DNA from: Streptomyces beigongshangae | GTDB taxonomy: Bacteria > Actinomycetota > Actinomycetes > Streptomycetales > Streptomycetaceae | Direction of reading: 5' to 3' | NCBI RefSeq assembly: GCF_019710745.1 | Contig: NZ_JAHKJW010000002.1 | Coordinates: forward strand, 14,006 to 78,005 | DNA: 64,000 nt | Shown here: positions 27,164 to 35,723 of the stretch, piece after piece | How positions within the stretch are numbered: position 1 is the first letter of the stretch | How the letters are laid out: every line of letters begins with the position of its first letter | The notes under the pieces: generated by a model | Seen by the model: only the letters and a program-made list of their open reading frames with translations | What the model was told of the DNA's origin: nothing | Databases searched by the model: none | Translations under genes and position numbers: made by a program

Positions 27164-27268
27164 CCGACCGGGGACGGCGGAGCGAAGGGGCCTCGGGACA
27201 ACAGAAAACCCCGGTACCAGCCGCCAACCGGCCAACCGGCCGGCACGACCAGACGAGGAAGACGAACC

Positions 27269-27637
27269 GTGCAACTCGAAGCGCACGCCCCGTCCGTACC
27301 GCCTTCCGAAACGATCACCCCGCCCGGTTCCACGGAGGACCCCACCTTGATCCCGCTCACTGCGCTGACCGCGCTCGACGACGCCATCGAGAACCTCGGC
27401 GTGCCCGTCCCCTGCCGTTCCTACGACCCGGAGGTCTTCTTCGCCGAGTCGCCGGCCGATGTCGAGTACGCCAAGTCCCTCTGCCGTACCTGCCCGCTGG
27501 TCGAGGCGTGCCTCGCCGGTGCCAAGGAGCGGCGTGAGCCCTGGGGCGTCTGGGGCGGCGAGCTCTTCGTCCAGGGTGTCGTCGTCGCCCGGAAGCGGCC
27601 CCGTGGCCGCCCGCGCAAGAACCCGGTCTCGGCATGA
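27269..27637 (+). CDS. wblC: WhiB-family antibiotic-response regulator WblC (WhiB7)
   Basis: 122 residues. Iron-sulfur WhiB protein that works with the housekeeping sigma factor to activate intrinsic multidrug-resistance genes. Cluster cysteines are in PVPCRSYDPEVFF, CRTCPLVEAC; the GVWGG turn follows (EPWGVWGGELF), and the C-terminus has an AT-hook (RPRGRPRKN) characteristic of WhiB7. GTG 27269 has GAGGAAG upstream. Expression appears controlled by the promoter, upstream ORF and attenuator described here. In Streptomyces WblC also raises sigR expression. Confidence 0.96.
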   Translation: MQLEAHAPSVPPSETITPPGSTEDPTLIPLTALTALDDAIENLGVPVPCRSYDPEVFFAESPADVEYAKSLCRTCPLVEACLAGAKERREPWGVWGGELFVQGVVVARKRPRGRPRKNPVSA

Positions 27638-27957
27638 ACATCACCGGAACGATCGATCGCCCCCTGACGCACGACCCCAGGAAACAGGCCCCGATGAAGC
27701 CGTCCACAGGCGAGCCCGCCGGCTCCGTGATCCCAGACTTCACTTCCACCGACGCGAACGACTCGCGTCAGAACAGGACCCGAGAGATGCAACTCATCCC
27801 AGAAGCCCTCGCGCGTGCGCATATGCACGACCGCATCCATGAGGCCGAGCAGGAGCGCCGGGCCAGGCGCCTGGTGGTGGCCCGCCGTATGCAGCGCCGT
27901 GCCGAGCGCGCGTCGCTGCGCGCCCGCCGTGCTCTGGCCATGGCGGTCATGCAGTAG
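27634..27957 (+). CDS. Small basic protein coupled to wblC
   Basis: 107 residues, beginning in an ATGA overlap with the wblC stop. The first ~50 are polar and disordered. The second half is a highly basic helix rich in Arg/Glu/Ala (EAEQERRARRLVVARRMQRR and on), possibly nucleic-acid or ribosome binding. I do not recognise a family. Coupling to wblC suggests co-induction by translation inhibitors. Confidence 0.7.
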   Translation: MNITGTIDRPLTHDPRKQAPMKPSTGEPAGSVIPDFTSTDANDSRQNRTREMQLIPEALARAHMHDRIHEAEQERRARRLVVARRMQRRAERASLRARRALAMAVMQ

Positions 27958-28279
27958 GGAACAGGACCCAGAAGCCGCAGCCGCAGCCGCAGCCGCAGCC
28001 GTAGGCGGAAGCAGGGACAGAGACAGCAGGAAGAGCTGCTGAACGCGGGGGCCGGTCCGGGGGGACCGGCCCCCGCCGTGCGTTCTGCCGAAAGGATGCG
28101 CTGCGGGCGCGGCCTCCGGTCCCGGTCCCCCCGCTTCCGGTCATGGTCCCCGGCCTCCTCGTCCGGTTCCCCAGCCTCCGGTCCCGGCCTTCGCCCCGGC
28201 CCCAGCCCCGGCCTCCGCCCCGGATCTCAGGACCTGGCTGCCCACTCCGGCCGCAGGCCCCGGATCCCGCCCGCGGCAC
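27958..28279. other. Intergenic stretch downstream of the wblC operon
   Basis: Holds a GCCGCA hexamer repeat (about 27973-27996), the hairpin at 28045-28076, and C-rich sequence with repeated CCGGTCCCGG-type words up to the convergent ABC1-kinase gene. I see no gene. Confidence 0.6.
28045..28076 (+). terminator. Terminator of the wblC operon
   Basis: Perfect 14-base stem (GCGGGGGCCGGTCC and complement) with a four-base G loop, about 90 bases after the last gene of the operon. Confidence 0.8.
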
Positions 28280-29755
28280 TCAGGCCCCGGCTGCCGAGTC
28301 CTCCTCGTCCGGTTCCCCGCCCGGCTCCGTCTTCGCGCTTCCCTCCGTGCCCGTCCCCGCGTCCGGCAGGAAGCCTGGAAGCCAGTCCTCCAGTTCCTGC
28401 CGCAGCCGTACCGTCGCCCCCAGCTGGCACAGCACACCGATCGTGCTGAGGGTGACCCGGTGGATCAGCAGGTACGCCGGTGGCAGATTGAGCTGTCTGC
28501 CCAGCTGGTGCGCGGGGGAGCGGGGGTCGGCGATCCGGGCCGCCTGGCCGCGCATCCAGCCCCGGCTGAAGGTGAACTCGTCGGCCTGGGCCGGCTCGAT
28601 GATCGGGAGCAGGTAGTCCAGGACGGCGTCCGGGTCCAGTTCCATGGAGTCCCTGATGAACCCTTCCCCGCGGAGCAGCTCGTGGACGGCTTCCGCATCC
28701 CCGTCCAGGGCCATGCGGAGGGAGTGGCCGATCGTCGGCGGCAGGCCGTCCGGGAGCCGGTCCACCGTGCCGAAGTCCAGAACGCCCAGCCGCCAGCCGC
28801 TCCTGTCACCGGAACGCCCGGAGCCGTCGAGGCCCTCCGAACCGGCAGGGTCCTCGGGGTCGGCAGGGTCCTCGGGGCCGTCCGGGACGAGGCGGAAGTT
28901 CCCCGGGTGCGGGTCGGCGTGGAGCAGGCCGGTGCGGGACGGGCCGGAGAAGAGGAAGCGGGCGAGGAGCTGACCCGCTCGGTCGCGCTCCTCCTGCGTG
29001 CCGTCGGTTATCACCTCGGACAAGGGTGTCCCGTCGATCCACTCCGTCACCAGCACCTGCTCGCACTGGTGGACCACGGCCGGCACCAGCACGTCCGGGT
29101 CGTCCGCGAACTCCTCCGCGTGGGCCCGCTGCGCCTGTGCCTCCAGACCGTAGTCGAGCTCCTCGGACACCCGGTCGCGCAGTTCCGAGATGAGCGGCTT
29201 GATGTCCATGCCCGGGATCAGCGGGCCCAGCAGCCGGGCGAAACGACTCAGCTGGGTCAGATCGGACAGCAGGGCCTCACCCGCCCCGGGGTACTGCACC
29301 TTGACCGCGACCTCCCGGCCGTCGTGCCAGACCGCCCGGTGCACCTGTCCGATGGAGGCCGCCGCGGCGGGCCTGTCCTGGAACTCCAGGAACAGGTCCT
29401 GCCAGTCCTCGCCGAGCCGCTCCTCCAGTACGGCGTGCACCGTGCCGGTCGGCATCGGGGGAGCAGCCTCCTGGAGTTTGGTGAGCGCCGCACGGTACGG
29501 GCCCGCGACCTCCTCGGGCAGGGCCGACTCGAAGACGGACATGGCCTGCCCGAACTTCATCGCGCCGCCCTTGAGCTCACCGAGCACCTTGAACAACTGC
29601 TCCGCCGTGCGCTGCTGCAGTTCGCGGCCCACGAGGTCCGCGGACTTGCCGCCGATCCGTTTGCCCAGCCCCCAGGTCGCGCGCCCGGCGAAGCCGAGCG
29701 GCAGCGCGGCGAGCTTGGCGGTCCGTGTGACCGCCTTCCGGGGAAGATCAGACAT
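28280..29755 (-). CDS. ABC1/AarF/UbiB-family atypical kinase
   Basis: 491 residues. Family hallmarks: KxGQ motif as KFGQAMSVF (about 86), AAASIGQVHRA (about 137), VAVKVQYPG with the conserved lysine (about 153) and the metal/catalytic loop ADPHPGNF near 285. A short Asp/Pro/Gly-rich insert follows (about 296-320), partly from 18-bp repeats. UbiB/ABC1 proteins are ATPases supporting quinone or lipid metabolism. Here no ubiquinone pathway is expected and the client is unknown. The ATG has GGAGGG upstream and overlaps the stop of the ThiF-like gene by eight bases, so the two are coupled. Confidence 0.88.
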   Translation of the reverse strand: MSDLPRKAVTRTAKLAALPLGFAGRATWGLGKRIGGKSADLVGRELQQRTAEQLFKVLGELKGGAMKFGQAMSVFESALPEEVAGPYRAALTKLQEAAPPMPTGTVHAVLEERLGEDWQDLFLEFQDRPAAAASIGQVHRAVWHDGREVAVKVQYPGAGEALLSDLTQLSRFARLLGPLIPGMDIKPLISELRDRVSEELDYGLEAQAQRAHAEEFADDPDVLVPAVVHQCEQVLVTEWIDGTPLSEVITDGTQEERDRAGQLLARFLFSGPSRTGLLHADPHPGNFRLVPDGPEDPADPEDPAGSEGLDGSGRSGDRSGWRLGVLDFGTVDRLPDGLPPTIGHSLRMALDGDAEAVHELLRGEGFIRDSMELDPDAVLDYLLPIIEPAQADEFTFSRGWMRGQAARIADPRSPAHQLGRQLNLPPAYLLIHRVTLSTIGVLCQLGATVRLRQELEDWLPGFLPDAGTGTEGSAKTEPGGEPDEEDSAAGA

Positions 29756-30941
29756 GCGCCCTCCAAGTACCGGACAGCCGGGCCGCGTGCGGCTGTTGCC
29801 CGTCCATTGTCTCGTGCGGCCCTTCGCCGTCCGAGGTCCGCTCCCCCTCGCCCTTCTCCCCGGGCCCGCAGGGGCACGCGGGATGCTGTCGCACCGGGCG
29901 GGCGCGCCAGTCGAAGCCGGGTGGTGAAACCTCCCAGCGGGCCCCCGCACTCGACGGTAGTCCCCCGTCGAGGAAGGCGAGCGCGTGCCCCGCGGCCAGC
30001 CCGGCGACCGTGACCGCCAGTGCCAGATCGCAGGCCGGCACCCGGCGGGACCGCCCGGAGCGCCACTGGGCGAGCAGGCGCGGCCAGGCCGGATCCCGGT
30101 CGGTGCGCTCCAGGTCCAGGCAGCCGGCGCAAGCGGTGTCCCCGGGCAGGACCAGCGGGCCGACGATCCCCGTGCCCTCCACGACGCCGGCGAAGAGATG
30201 CGGCGTACCGGACGCGAGCAGCGGCTCCAGGTCTGCCGGGTCGGGCGCGTGGACGGCTAGTGGGTCCCGGGGCGCGAGGATCACCAGGGAGAGACCGGGA
30301 CCGTCCTGACCGGCAGGGGCCCGGGCGCCGCCCCGGCGAGGCGGGCGGGAGGGTGCCGCCGCGCGCACCGCGCGCCGTGCGGCCTCGTCCCTGCGCTCGC
30401 CGACGGACTCCACGGGCAGCCCGCCCGGCGCCACGTCCCACGGCTCGACGCGACCGGCGTCCTGTACGTCGACCCGGCCCACCCCCGCAGCCGCCAGGGC
30501 CGAGGCCAGGACGGCTCCGACCCGGCCCGCGCCCCGTACCCGCACGTGCAGTGCGCGGCGGGCCGCCAGCCGGCGCATGGCCCCGCCCGGTTCGCGGTCG
30601 ACGAGGGAGAGCGAGGCGGCGTCCGGCCGGAGCCTGTCCAGCACCGCCGGATCCCCGCGCAGGGCGTCGGCGGCCGGGCCGCCGCCCGTCGCGTCGTCCA
30701 GCAGTCCGGCCCGGGAGAGCCGCTCCACGAGACCGTCGACATGGCCTTCGGGCAGCCCCATCCTGCGTCCTTCGTTGCGCAGGAGAGGCAGCCCGCGGGT
30801 GCCGTCGAACAGCGTCAGCAGACCGCCGGTCGCCGGGTCCACCGGGCCGAGCACCATCGCGTGCGCGGGCGCCATCCCGAACTGCACCGTGTGCAGATCC
30901 CGCCAGCCGCGCCGCAGCGCGGGTTTCACCGTCGGATGCAT
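29748..30941 (-). CDS. ThiF/HesA-like protein (TOMM cyclodehydratase partner-like)
   Basis: 397 residues. A degenerate Rossmann region (GAGRVGAVLASALAAAGVG, about 135-153) followed by DVQDAGRVEPWDV resembles E1-like enzymes, and DTACAGCLDLER plus CPCG near the end supply probable zinc cysteines. Similar proteins are often annotated as TOMM leader-peptide-binding/ThiF-like. No YcaO cyclodehydratase or obvious precursor peptide is visible nearby, so a RiPP role is doubtful here. ATG 30941 is chosen from where similarity begins. Translationally coupled to the ABC1 kinase. Confidence 0.75.
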   Translation of the reverse strand: MHPTVKPALRRGWRDLHTVQFGMAPAHAMVLGPVDPATGGLLTLFDGTRGLPLLRNEGRRMGLPEGHVDGLVERLSRAGLLDDATGGGPAADALRGDPAVLDRLRPDAASLSLVDREPGGAMRRLAARRALHVRVRGAGRVGAVLASALAAAGVGRVDVQDAGRVEPWDVAPGGLPVESVGERRDEAARRAVRAAAPSRPPRRGGARAPAGQDGPGLSLVILAPRDPLAVHAPDPADLEPLLASGTPHLFAGVVEGTGIVGPLVLPGDTACAGCLDLERTDRDPAWPRLLAQWRSGRSRRVPACDLALAVTVAGLAAGHALAFLDGGLPSSAGARWEVSPPGFDWRARPVRQHPACPCGPGEKGEGERTSDGEGPHETMDGQQPHAARLSGTWRAHV

Positions 30942-31151
30942 GAAACGACCCCCGTACGTCCCCGTGGTGCCGGCGGACTTCGTCCCGCTCCGCCGGTCGA
31001 ATGCCAGGATGCCCGCATTGCCCGGCGCGTGCCGAAAGTTATCCACAGGGGGTGGATGTTCGTCGTACGAATCGGGTCCGAGGGGTGCGGTTCGGCATCG
31101 ATGCGTACCGGAGACGGGACTTCCCCCCTGGGCAACGGGTAACGTCGGGGC

Positions 31152-31748
31152 GTGCCCGCCGACCCCCTGCACCGCGCCGGAAACCCACAGCGCAGCACGA
31201 CGAGCCAGCCGCCGGGCGGCTCGGGGGCGAGTGCGATCGAGGTCCGCAGGAGCGCGCGACGGCGCAGAACGGTCTCCGCGTACCGTGAGGGCGATCGCAC
31301 CGTCGTGCTCATTCCCGCTCGGATGTCCGAGGCGGAGGAGCAGCGCTGGGTCACCGTCATGCTCGACAAACTGGCGGCCCAGGAGAGCAAGCGGGTCCTC
31401 GGCGACACGGAACTGTCCGAGCGCGCCGCCCGGCTCTCCGAGCTGTACTTCGGCGGACGGGCCCGGCCCGCCTCGGTGCGCTGGGTCACCAACCAGAACA
31501 CGCGCTGGGGCTCGTGCACCCCGGCCGAGGGCAGCATCCGCCTCTCGCACCGCTTGCAGGGCATGCCCGAGTACGTCGTCGACTACGTCCTGGTCCATGA
31601 GCTGGCACATCTGCTCGTGCCCGGCCACGGGGCCGACTTCTGGCGACTCCTGGAGGCGTACCCGCGGACCGAGCGGGCCCGTGGCTACCTCGAAGGGGTG
31701 GTCGCCGCCGACCGGCTGCCCCACCTGCCTGCGGCGCGCGGCGAATGA
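31152..31748 (+). CDS. YgjP/SprT-like metallopeptidase (DUF45)
   Basis: 198 residues. Zinc motif HELAHL (about 152-157) followed by H in PGHGADFW, preceded by the YgjP signature NTRWGSC. Cytoplasmic. The N-terminal ~35 residues are basic and disordered. TAACGT (31140-31145) lies six bases before GTG 31152 with no ribosome-binding site, suggesting a leaderless mRNA. Substrates unknown. Divergent from the ThiF-like gene. Confidence 0.88.
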   Translation: MPADPLHRAGNPQRSTTSQPPGGSGASAIEVRRSARRRRTVSAYREGDRTVVLIPARMSEAEEQRWVTVMLDKLAAQESKRVLGDTELSERAARLSELYFGGRARPASVRWVTNQNTRWGSCTPAEGSIRLSHRLQGMPEYVVDYVLVHELAHLLVPGHGADFWRLLEAYPRTERARGYLEGVVAADRLPHLPAARGE

Positions 31749-31891
31749 GACCGGTCTGACGCGGGGTCCCCGCCCGGACGGCCGACGGCCGGGTTTGTGT
31801 ACCGGGTGTGTACCGGCCTCGTCCGCGGCCGGATTTTGCCGTTAGCCTGACGCGACGCACTTGCATTCGGGATGGGGGACGGTCGTTACGC

Positions 31892-33628
31892 ATGGCCAGG
31901 GAATTCCAACGCGGCCACAAGGCCAGGATCAGTGACCTCACCGCGGGCACCGATCTGTACGTGGGTGTGCAGATCACCGGTCCCGGGCTGACCTTCGACA
32001 TCAGCTGCTTCGGTCTGGACGCCGACGAGCGGCTGTCGGACGACCGGTACTTCGTCTTCTTCAACCAGCCGAAGACCCCCGAGGAGGCCGTCCAGCTCCT
32101 CGGCCCGCAGGCGGGCGACACCGAGTCCTTCCGCGTCACCCTCGACCGGATCCCTCCGCAGATCCGGAGGCTGTCGTTCACGGCGACCGTCGACGGTGCC
32201 GGACAGATGTCACAGGCCGCTCCCGGGTACATCCGGATCGTGGCGGGCGGCGAGGAGGTGGCCCGGTACTCCTTCACCGGCGCCGAGTTCTCCACGGAGC
32301 GCGCCGTGATGCTGGGCGACTTCTACCTGAAGGACGTATGGCGGTTCGCCGCGGTCGGGCAGGGTTTCGACGGCGGGCTCGACGCGCTGCTGAAGAACTT
32401 CGGCGGCGAGGTCGCCGAGGAGGAGCCGGCCGCCGCGCCCGGTCCGCAGGCGGACGGCGTCCCGTCGTTCGCACCGCCTGCCCAGGCCGCCGTGCCGCCC
32501 GCGTTCGGGGTTCCGGCAGGTCCCGCCACGCCGCCGCCCGCGCCCGCTCCGCCGCAGCCCGCGCAGGGTTTCGCCCCGCCCCCGGCACCCACGCCGCCCC
32601 CGGCGCCCGGACCTCCGGTGCACACCGCACCGACCGTCGTCGCGCCCATGACTCCGCCGGGCGGCGCCCCCGTACCGCCCCCGCCACCCGCTCCCGCGCC
32701 CTACGGGCAGCCGGGTCAGCCGCCGCAGCCTCCGTACGGCCAGGCCCCCGGGCAGACCGCGCCCCTGCCGCCCGGCTACGGATATCCCCAGGCGCCCCCG
32801 GCACCCCGAGCACCGCAGCCGCCCCAGGCACCCACCCCGCCTCCGGGCTACGGACAGCAGCCGCCGTTCGGACAGGCGCCGGGTCAGCCGGGTCAGCCGG
32901 GTCAGCCCGGCGTGCCGGGCGCGCCCGCCGCGTACGGAGTACCGCAGGGCCTTCCCCAGGGCGGCGCCGGTGTCACCGCCGCGCTGCAGGCGTACAAGGA
33001 GACGCCCACCGGGCAGCGCTGGACCCAGCAGAACAAGAAGATGGTCCGCGTCGACCTCGGCGCGGGCGGCGACCAGGCCGTACTGGCCCGCCAGGGCAGC
33101 ATGGTGCTCTACCAGGGCAAGGTCGACTTCAGCTACAAGGGCGCCGGGTTCTCCGGCCGGGTCGTGGGCAACGCGACCGGCCAGGAGATGCAGCTCATGC
33201 GCTGTTCGGGCCGCGGTCAGGTGTTCCTCGCGGAGAACGGCGCCATGCTGCACCCCGTCGAGCTGCAGGGGGACGCCGTCTGCGTCTCCGCGGAGAACGT
33301 CCTCGCCTTCGACGAGACGCTGCAGTACGAGGTGCGCCGCATCGAAGGGCACGGCATCCCCGGGGGAGCCCTGTTCACGATGCAGTTCCAGGGAACCGGC
33401 ACGATCGTCGTCAAGACCCGTGGCGTGCCCGTGGTCCTGCCTGTGACGCCCACGACGTTCGCCGACTGCAACGCCGTCGTCGCGTGGTCCGCCGCCTCCC
33501 AGGTGATCGTCTCCAGCCAGGTGCGCATGCGCCGCAACGCCTATCCGGGGGACACCGGGGAGAGCGTGAACCTCCAGTTCCGCGGCGCGCCCGGCAATTT
33601 CATCGTCGTCCAGCCGTACGAGGTCTGA
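31892..33628 (+). CDS. TerD-domain protein fused to AIM24 domain
   Basis: 578 residues. Residues 1-165 are a TerD domain (DLYVGVQITGPGLTFDIS, then calcium-site-like acidic segments such as GLDADERLSDDRYFVFFNQ). About 175-360 is a Pro/Gly/Ala/Gln-rich linker with PGQPGQP-type repeats. From about 365 comes an AIM24/DUF124 beta-helical domain (RWTQQNKKMVRVDL to the end). TerD proteins bind calcium and act in tellurite/stress responses; the AIM24 role is unknown. ATG 31892 is the start from which TerD similarity runs. First of three consecutive AIM24 genes. Confidence 0.9.
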   Translation: MAREFQRGHKARISDLTAGTDLYVGVQITGPGLTFDISCFGLDADERLSDDRYFVFFNQPKTPEEAVQLLGPQAGDTESFRVTLDRIPPQIRRLSFTATVDGAGQMSQAAPGYIRIVAGGEEVARYSFTGAEFSTERAVMLGDFYLKDVWRFAAVGQGFDGGLDALLKNFGGEVAEEEPAAAPGPQADGVPSFAPPAQAAVPPAFGVPAGPATPPPAPAPPQPAQGFAPPPAPTPPPAPGPPVHTAPTVVAPMTPPGGAPVPPPPPAPAPYGQPGQPPQPPYGQAPGQTAPLPPGYGYPQAPPAPRAPQPPQAPTPPPGYGQQPPFGQAPGQPGQPGQPGVPGAPAAYGVPQGLPQGGAGVTAALQAYKETPTGQRWTQQNKKMVRVDLGAGGDQAVLARQGSMVLYQGKVDFSYKGAGFSGRVVGNATGQEMQLMRCSGRGQVFLAENGAMLHPVELQGDAVCVSAENVLAFDETLQYEVRRIEGHGIPGGALFTMQFQGTGTIVVKTRGVPVVLPVTPTTFADCNAVVAWSAASQVIVSSQVRMRRNAYPGDTGESVNLQFRGAPGNFIVVQPYEV

Positions 33629-33641
33629 GGGAGCCCGTCCA

Positions 33642-34322
33642 ATGAACCAGCAGCTCGCGGGCTTCGCCCCGGCACCTGTCGCCGCGCGCATGGAGAACCA
33701 CGGCAACCACATGCTCAAGGTCGCCATGCAGACCGGGAACGACCTCCTCGCGCGCGTGGGGTCGATGGTCGCCTACGAGGGCTTCGTCCAGTACGAGCCC
33801 AATCCGCCGGCCGTGCGCCAGATCGCCAAGGACTGGATGACCGGCGAGGGCGCACCCCTGATGAAGTGCTCCGGAGACGGTCTGCTCTACCTCTCCGACT
33901 ACGGGGCGAACGTCGTCGTCATCAACCTCGACGGCGACGGCATCTCCGTCAACGCCACCAACCTGCTCGCCTTCGACGCCCACCTCACGTGGGGTGTCGA
34001 GCGGGTCAAGGGACTGGCGAAGTTCGCCGGCCAGGGCCTGTGGAACACGAGGATCTCCGGGCAGGGCTGGGTGGCGCTGACCTCCCGGGGCAAGCCCATC
34101 GTCGTCGACTGCGGCGGCGGCGAGGACGAGACGTACGTCGACCCGGACGCGCTGGTCGCCTGGTCACCGAACCTCAAGGTGAAGGGCAAGCGCAGCTTCA
34201 AGGCGCAGTCGCTGATCGGACGGGGCAGCGGCGAGGCCTTCCAGCTGGCCTTCTCCGGACAGGGCATCGTCGTAGTCCAGCCCAGTGAGGACAGCACCGA
34301 CCGTCTCCGGGTCCGGGGCTGA
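33642..34322 (+). CDS. AIM24 family protein
   Basis: 226 residues consisting essentially of one AIM24/DUF124 domain: MVAYEGFVQYEPNP, LMKCSGDGLLYLSDYGANV, GLWNTRISGQGWVALTSRG. No signal peptide or membrane segment. Thirteen bases after the TerD-AIM24 gene and 17 before the next AIM24 gene, so co-transcribed. Probably part of a multi-subunit assembly with its neighbours; this is inference. Confidence 0.88.
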   Translation: MNQQLAGFAPAPVAARMENHGNHMLKVAMQTGNDLLARVGSMVAYEGFVQYEPNPPAVRQIAKDWMTGEGAPLMKCSGDGLLYLSDYGANVVVINLDGDGISVNATNLLAFDAHLTWGVERVKGLAKFAGQGLWNTRISGQGWVALTSRGKPIVVDCGGGEDETYVDPDALVAWSPNLKVKGKRSFKAQSLIGRGSGEAFQLAFSGQGIVVVQPSEDSTDRLRVRG

Positions 34323-34339
34323 GGGGGAGCACACACATC

Positions 34340-35095
34340 ATGCAGAGCCCGCTTTTCGCGTACAACGACCAGCAGTCCCAGGAGCGCTACAGCCTGCAGA
34401 ACAAGCAGATGCTGCGCGTCCTCCTGGACGGCCACGACGACGTGCTCGCCCGCAAGGGCACCATGGTCGCCTACCAGGGCCTCGTGGAGTTCGACGCCGA
34501 GTTCCAGAACTCCGGGCAGCAGCGTTCGCGCGCCCACACCGGGGAGGGCCTCGACCTGATGCGCTGCCACGGGCAGGGCACCGTCTACCTGGCCAACCTC
34601 GCCCAGCACATCCACGTGGTGGACGTGGACCAGGACGGCCTCACCGTGGACAGCGCCTACGTCCTGGCGATGGACTCCTCGCTGCACCACGACGTGATCG
34701 CCGTGGACAGCCAGTACGGCATCTCCGGCTCCGGCAAGTACCAGCTCAACATCTCCGGGCGCGGCAAGGTCGCCCTGATGACGTCGGGCAGTCCGCTGAT
34801 GCTGCAGATCACGCCGGACAGGTACGTCAACTGCGACGCCGACGCGATCGTCGCCTGGTCGACGGGCCTGCGCGTGCAGATGCAGGCCCAGACCCACTCC
34901 TCCGGGGTGTTCCGGCGCCGGGGCAGCACGGGTGAGGGCTGGGAGCTCAGCTTCATGGGGCAGGGGTACGCGCTGGTGCAGCCCAGCGAGTTGCTGCCGC
35001 CGCAGAACGCGGTGCTCGGGGGCGGGGTCGCCGCGCAGTACGGGATGGGGCAGCAGGGGGTTCGGCAGCAGAACCAAGGGAACGCCTGGAGCTGA
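34340..35095 (+). CDS. AIM24 family protein
   Basis: 251 residues, third AIM24 domain of the operon: QNKQMLRVLLDGHDD, GTMVAYQGLVEFDAE, LMRCHGQGTVYLANL, and a C-terminal Gly/Gln-rich tail. Cytoplasmic. GGGGAG lies upstream of the ATG. A strong bidirectional hairpin follows the stop. Confidence 0.88.
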   Translation: MQSPLFAYNDQQSQERYSLQNKQMLRVLLDGHDDVLARKGTMVAYQGLVEFDAEFQNSGQQRSRAHTGEGLDLMRCHGQGTVYLANLAQHIHVVDVDQDGLTVDSAYVLAMDSSLHHDVIAVDSQYGISGSGKYQLNISGRGKVALMTSGSPLMLQITPDRYVNCDADAIVAWSTGLRVQMQAQTHSSGVFRRRGSTGEGWELSFMGQGYALVQPSELLPPQNAVLGGGVAAQYGMGQQGVRQQNQGNAWS

Positions 35096-35159
35096 GTACT
35101 TCGGGGCCGGTGGACGGGTGCCGGTCCGTCGTGGCTGAGCGCGCAGTTCCCCGCGCCCC

Positions 35160-35204
35160 TGACGGGCTGCCCCTGCCGGGGCGCCCGGCAGGGGCAGCCC
35201 GTCA
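35160..35204. terminator. Bidirectional terminator between AIM24 and Nudix genes
   Basis: Perfect 19-base stem (arms 35160-35178 and 35186-35204) with a seven-base loop. It lies between convergent genes and its last bases include the Nudix stop codon. Confidence 0.85.
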
Positions 35205-35723
35205 GAGCCTCGCCAGTGTCCCTTCCAGGAGGCGGACCACCGAGTCGTCGGCCACCCGGGACACCTCTTCGTAGGGGAACCAGCGCAGGTCCAGGGACTC
35301 GTCGCTGATCGTCTGGACGGAGCCCGGCTCGGCCACGACCGCGTACTGCACGTCGAAGTGCCAGTGGCACGGCGCCGGGATGGGATGCCGGTCGAGCCGT
35401 ACGGGGCCGCCCGGGAGCAGCGTCAGACCCGCGATGCCCGACTCCTCCGTGGCCTCCCGCAGGGCGGCCGCCTCCAGGGTGGCGTCCCCGGGTTCGCAGT
35501 GTCCGCCCATCTGGAGCCACATCCGCAGTTTCCGGTGGAGCGTCAGCAGGACCCTGCCCCGGCCGGGATCGACGACCAGGGCGCTCGCCGTGACGTGCCC
35601 TGCCGTACACGCCTTCCACATGCCGTCCGGATGGGCCTCCAGATGGGCGAGGTAGGCATGGCGCAGCTCGTCCTGTCCCCCGACGCCCTTGAGGACCAGG
35701 ACGGCTTCGTCGTACAGGGTCAC
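35202..35723 (-). CDS. Nudix hydrolase
   Basis: 173 residues. The Nudix-like segment is GGHCEPGDATL followed by ALREATEESGI (about 81-105). The classical Glu eight positions before the REATEE helix is Ala here with Asp one place earlier, a variant common among this actinobacterial group. Substrate unknown. The GTG start overlaps the stop of the DUF2342 gene in GTGA, indicating coupling. Confidence 0.88.
   Translation of the reverse strand: MTLYDEAVLVLKGVGGQDELRHAYLAHLEAHPDGMWKACTAGHVTASALVVDPGRGRVLLTLHRKLRMWLQMGGHCEPGDATLEAAALREATEESGIAGLTLLPGGPVRLDRHPIPAPCHWHFDVQYAVVAEPGSVQTISDESLDLRWFPYEEVSRVADDSVVRLLEGTLARL

Noticed and set aside
29748..30941. TOMM/RiPP biosynthetic cluster
   Set aside because: Only a ThiF-like protein is present. 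There is no YcaO, precursor peptide or transporter within several kilobases.
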